The notes beneath the pieces were generated by a model that did no database searches, was not told the DNA's origin, and saw only the letters and a program-made list of their open reading frames with translations. Below, piece by piece: positions 57,256 through 60,000 of a stretch of DNA of 60,000 bases. Position 1 is the stretch's first letter. Each line of letters opens with the position of its first letter. This DNA comes from Bolinopsis microptera (Eukaryota; Ctenophora; Tentaculata; Lobata; Bolinopsidae): NCBI RefSeq assembly GCF_026151205.1, contig NC_087076.1:5138902-5198901 (forward strand), read 5' to 3'. A program made the position numbers and the translations under genes.

Positions 57256-57288
57256 CTGTTCTAGTTTCTGATGGAAAGTAACACTGTA
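57223..57288 (-). repeat. 48-bp-spaced duplicate of an E3 exon segment
   Basis: ATGGAAAGTAACACTGTA occurs in the intron (57,223-57,240) and in the exon (57,271-57,288, coding YSVTFH). The donor lies between them and is not itself duplicated. It looks like an incipient, single-step version of the exon-end arrays seen elsewhere. Confidence 0.8.
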
Positions 57289-57427
57289 GCTGAGTGCCTC
57301 CTTGTGAGTGTTGAGTCTAGAAGTAAGTCCCTGCCACAGAGTGTCCAGCCTCTTGGTCGTTTCCCTGACTCTCTCTCCGTCTACATTACCCGCCTTAACC
57401 AGCTGTTCTGCTGTCTTCAACAGTTGA
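57256..57427 (-). CDS. Spectrin-repeat gene, exon E3
   Basis: 172 bp: one base (T) completing AG|T (Ser) from E2, then 57 codons, ending in phase 0. The acceptor is TTTAATACTCCTCAG and the donor GTACCAACAAC. The product starts QLLKTAEQLVKAGNVDGERV, includes KRLDTLWQGLTSRLNTHKEA and ends SYSVTFHQKLEQ. TAEQLV-AG followed by helix C ending SVTFH is what I recall of Trio/Kalirin spectrin repeats. The most diagnostic exon in the window. Confidence 0.9.
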
Positions 57428-57816
57428 CTGAGGAGTATTAAACAAGTCAGTATTACACAGTATCTTCACCGCAATTACAAGTATCTCAACCAGTCAATGA
57501 TTTAAGAAACTGCTAGACGCTCTGATTCGATGAACGTTACAGTTGGAAATAGTTTGCGGTCACAATTCCCTTGATAGTTTACAAAACAGGTTTAGCTTAA
57601 TAAGTAAGAACCTTTTGCTCTTTTGTAAGACACGAGCTAGAAGCGTCTGAAAGCAAGACGGGGGGGGGGGGGGGGGGCTCCCAGCGAGACAGTAGTCTCT
57701 ATATTGTATCTAATTAATCAAATTTTACCTTTTTAAATTTCACGGACAAAGTAAATGAATCGAGGTTGTAACTTTAAAGTAATAACGGAAACACAACACC
57801 ACACAGAGGCCCTTAC
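57428..57816. other. E2-E3 intron, no gene seen
   Basis: 389 bp, with a G homopolymer at about 57,660-57,677. No array or decoy splice site. Confidence 0.6.
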
Positions 57817-57956
57817 CTTGCAGTGGCGTAAGTCCGGAGAGCTCCAGCTTCCAGCTGCTCGTGATCTCTCAGAAGTAGAGCTGCTTCAAGATGAGACTTT
57901 CCAATCTCACACTTCTGACCAAACGCAGCGAGATGTGCCTCTATCTGCTGAGTAAC
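57817..57956 (-). CDS. Spectrin-repeat gene, exon E2
   Basis: 140 bp: 46 codons plus AG. The acceptor is TCCCTCGACCCTCAG and the donor GTAAGGGCC. The product starts VTQQIEAHLAAFGQKCEIGK, includes SHLEAALLLRDHEQLEAGAL and ends RTYATA. Its phase joins E3 as AG|T. The IGKSHLEAA-LLRDHE stretch is helix B of a spectrin repeat, with the G-K-S-x-L-E form recalled for Trio/Kalirin rods. The upstream intron abuts it with an acceptor-like minisatellite. Confidence 0.9.
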
Positions 57957-57974
57957 CTGAGGGTCGAGGGAGAG

Positions 57975-58648
57975 AGGTGGTAAGTGGGGGTTGTGGGGGT
58001 GGACTAGAGGAGAAGTGGGGGTTTTGGGGTAGACTAGAGGAGAAGTGGGGGTTGTGGGGGTAGACTAGAGGAGAAGTGGGGGTTTTGGGGGTATACTAGA
58101 GGAGAAGTGGGGGTTTTGGGGTAGACTAGAGGAGGAGTGGGGGTTTTGGGGTAGACTAGAGGAGAAGTGGGGGTTTTGGGGGTAGACTAGAGGAGAAGTG
58201 TGGGTTTTGGGGGTAGACTAGAGGAGAAGTGGGGGTTTTGGGGGTAAACTAGAGGAAAAGTGGGGGTTTTGGGGTAGACTAGAGGAGAAGTGGGGGTTGT
58301 GGGGGTAGACTAGAGGAGAAGTGTGGGTTTTGGGGGTAGACTAGAGGAGAAGTGGGGGTTTTGGGGGTAAACTAGAGGAAAAGTGGGGGTTTTGGGGTAG
58401 ACTAGAGGAGAAGTGGGGGTTGTGGGGTAGACTAGAGGAGAAGTGGGGGTTTTGGGGGTAAACTAGAGGAAAAGTGGGGGTTTTGGGGTAGACTAGAGGA
58501 GAAGTGGGGGTTTTGGGGGTATACTAGAGGAGAAGTGGGGGTTTTGGGGTAGACTAAAGGAGGAGTGGTGGTTTTGGGGTAGACTAGAGGAGAAGTCGGG
58601 GTTTTGGGGGTAGACTAGAGGAGAAGTGGGGGTTTTGGGGGTAGACTA
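57975..58648. repeat. ~29-30-bp G-rich array, acceptor-like on the gene strand (~22 copies)
   Basis: About 22 copies of GACTAGAGGAGAAGTGGGGG plus TTTTGGGGTA (29-30 bp). On the minus strand each unit reads AACCCCCACTTCTCCTCTAG: a pyrimidine tract ending in TAG, i.e. a 3' splice site look-alike. It lies immediately upstream (gene sense) of the authentic E2 acceptor. The G tracts could also form quadruplexes on the plus strand. Confidence 0.95.
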
Positions 58649-59294
58649 ACGTACCTTGTTAGTAAAAGGAATGATCTAGATTAAACTAACGTACCTTGTT
58701 AGTAAAAGGAATGATCTAGATTGAACTGACGTACCTTGTTAGTAAAAGGAATGATCTAGATTGAACTAACGTACCTTGTTAGTAAAAGGAATGATCTAGA
58801 TTAAACTGACGTACCTTGCTAGTAAAAGGAATGATCTAGATTAAACTAACGTACCTTGTTAGTAAAAGGAATGATCTAGATTAAACTAACGTACCTTGTT
58901 AGTAAAAGGAATGATCTAGATTAAACCAACGTACCTTGTTAGTAAAAGGAATGATCTAGATTAAACTGACGTACCTTGTTAGTAAAAGGAATGATCTAGG
59001 TTAAACTAACGTACCTTGTTAGTAAAAGGAATGATCTAGGTTAAACTAACGTACCTTGTTAGTAAAAGGAATGATCTAGATTAAACTAACGTACCTTGTT
59101 AGTAAAAGGAATGATCTAGATTAAACTGACGTACCTTGCTAGTAAAAGGAATGATCTAGATTAAACTAATGTACCTTGTTAGTAAAAGGAATGATCTAGA
59201 TTAAACTAATGTACCTTGTTAGTAGAAGGAATGATCTAGATTGAACTGACGTACCTTGTTAGTAAAAGGAATGATCTAGATTAAACTAACGTAC
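58649..59294 (-). repeat. Splice-donor minisatellite downstream of exon E1 (16 decoys)
   Basis: 16 copies of a 40-bp unit, GTACC positions stepping by 40 from 58,651 to 59,251, then the authentic site at 59,291. On the minus strand each unit gives ACTAACAAG|GTACGTTAG, matching the real exon end GCCAACAAG|GTACGTTAG. One or two copies carry a substitution near the site (TAGCAAG; GTACATTAG). The rest of the unit, AATCTAGATCATTCCTTTT, is intronic. Confidence 0.95.
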
Positions 59295-59339
59295 CTTGTT
59301 GGCTCCCTCCATGAAAATCACCTCCTTATCTCTCACTAA
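59295..59339 (-). CDS. Spectrin-repeat gene, exon E1
   Basis: 15 codons, phase 0 at both ends, product LVRDKEVIFMEGANK. The acceptor is AATGTTTGTTTCAG and the donor GTACGTTAG. It is short but joins E2 in frame. Its end is the template of the 16-copy donor array. Exon numbering starts here only because it is the first exon readable in the window; the true 5' end of the gene is to the right. Confidence 0.72.
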
Positions 59340-59344
59340 CTGAA

Positions 59345-59480
59345 ACAAACATTGTTAACTATTTATTCAGTACAACAATATTATAGTTCATTTTACAAAG
59401 TAGTAATAAACATTGCATTGTTAACTATTTATTCAGTACAACAATATTTAATGTAGTTTATTTTACAAAGTAGTAATAAA
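59345..59480. repeat. ~65-bp AT-rich duplication upstream of E1
   Basis: Two copies of a segment with TTGTTAACTATTTATTCAGT, ACAACAATATT and TTTTACAAAGTAGTAATAAA. On the gene strand this is just upstream of the E1 acceptor. Confidence 0.85.
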
Positions 59481-59707
59481 TATCTTATTAACCAATAACC
59501 TGCCAAGTAAAGTTCTTGAATTTATGATTTACAACTAACTTATCCTCGAATCAGTGCACAACTATGTAAACTATGTGAACTGGGTGTTTCCAGTAAGTAT
59601 AATGTGACCTAAGCTAACTGCACAGTCCGCATTGATAATGATCAGGTTGAAGTGTAAATATAGTGAAACTGAGCCTTTAGAGTTTAGACACTGGTCAGGA
59701 ATAAGAT

Positions 59708-60000
59708 GAGATACTGTCACAGTGACATAGTACTGATACTGTCACAGTGACATAGTACTGATACTGTCACAGTGACATAGTACTGATACTGTCACAGTGA
59801 CATAGTAGTGGTACTGTCACAGTGACATAGTATTGGTACTGTCACAGTGACATAGTATTGGTACTGTCACAGTGACATAGTATTGGTACTGTCACAGTGA
59901 CATAGTACTGGTACTGTCACAGTGACATAGTATTGGTACTGTCACAGTGACATAGTACTGGTACTGTCACAGTGACATAGTACTGATACTGTCACAGTGA
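59708..60000. repeat. 25-bp TACTGTCACAGTGACATAGTA array, ~12 copies, runs off the window
   Basis: About 12 copies of a 25-bp unit around GTACTGTCACAGTGACATAG, with ACTGATACTG, TTGGTACTG and CTGGTACTG variants. Each unit is nearly palindromic around GTCACAGTGAC, so single strands can fold. It continues past the window end. Confidence 0.95.

Larger units (their letters stand above)
22860..59339 (-). other. Large multi-exon spectrin-repeat gene (partial), minus strand
   Basis: Extent of the reconstructed exons E1 (59,295-59,339) to E14 (22,860-22,997). Joined in frame, they encode several consecutive spectrin-type triple-helix repeats. Evidence is the combination of charged, heptad-like exons, good GT-AG borders and matching phases, including AG|T across E2/E3 and CG|G across E5/E6. 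By recalled motifs the closest family is Trio/Kalirin: a GK-SLE-type helix start, a TYATAS-QLL-TAEQLV-AG segment, and SVTFH before the next repeat's tryptophan. In that family a Sec14 domain would precede and DH-PH domains would follow; both would lie outside the readable part. Plakins, nesprins or other spectrin-repeat proteins are alternatives. No start codon exon or stop codon exon was found. Confidence 0.75.

Overview
The window looks like animal (metazoan) nuclear DNA: short coding exons with GT-AG introns, AT-rich introns, and a very heavy load of minisatellites. No bacterial-style gene, operon or ribosome binding site is visible. I cannot name the phylum.

Left third (1 to about 21,170). 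This is a composite satellite. A macro-unit of about 13.4 kb is seen almost twice, as blocks in fixed order: a 58-bp satellite (A), a G-rich roughly 115-bp satellite (C), a short junction, a 21-22-bp satellite with a higher-order pattern (B), and a roughly 2.1 kb non-tandem segment (U). Copies differ mostly by single-base insertions and deletions, as in unpolished long-read sequence. To the right of about 21,170 tandem copies are nearly identical, so base quality or history changes sharply there. A telomere-like TTAGAG/TTAGGG-type array (21,172-21,624) sits on this boundary.

Right two thirds (about 22,860 to 59,339). One large minus-strand gene spans the region. I reconstruct 14 exons (E1 at 59,339 down to E14 at 22,860); E11 has an uncertain donor and E5 an uncertain acceptor. 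Intron phases are consistent across nearly all junctions, including two non-zero ones (E2/E3 and E5/E6). Joined, the exons encode consecutive spectrin-type three-helix repeats. Spacing and motifs (a GK/GSSLE-type B-helix start, an SVTFH segment before a W-containing helix A) fit best the spectrin-repeat rod of Trio/Kalirin-type Rho-GEFs, by recall only; other multi-spectrin proteins remain possible. Both ends of the gene lie outside what I can read.

The most unusual feature is the relation of minisatellites to splice sites. At five exons (E1, E6, E7, E9, E14) the exon 3' end and its 5' splice site are tandemly copied into the following intron, giving about 31 decoy donors (16, 4, 8, 1 and 2). 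Two acceptors (E4, E12) are also duplicated, and other intronic arrays are acceptor-like on the gene strand. A 5.6 kb, 61-bp array in the E12-E13 intron has almost no AG on the gene strand and repeats a U12-like GTATCCTTAA motif about 92 times. Many unrelated arrays share a CACGTG core, often with TGACGTCA. An 862-bp hAT-like element with an 8-bp target duplication and two tRNA-like modules lies in the E11-E12 intron.
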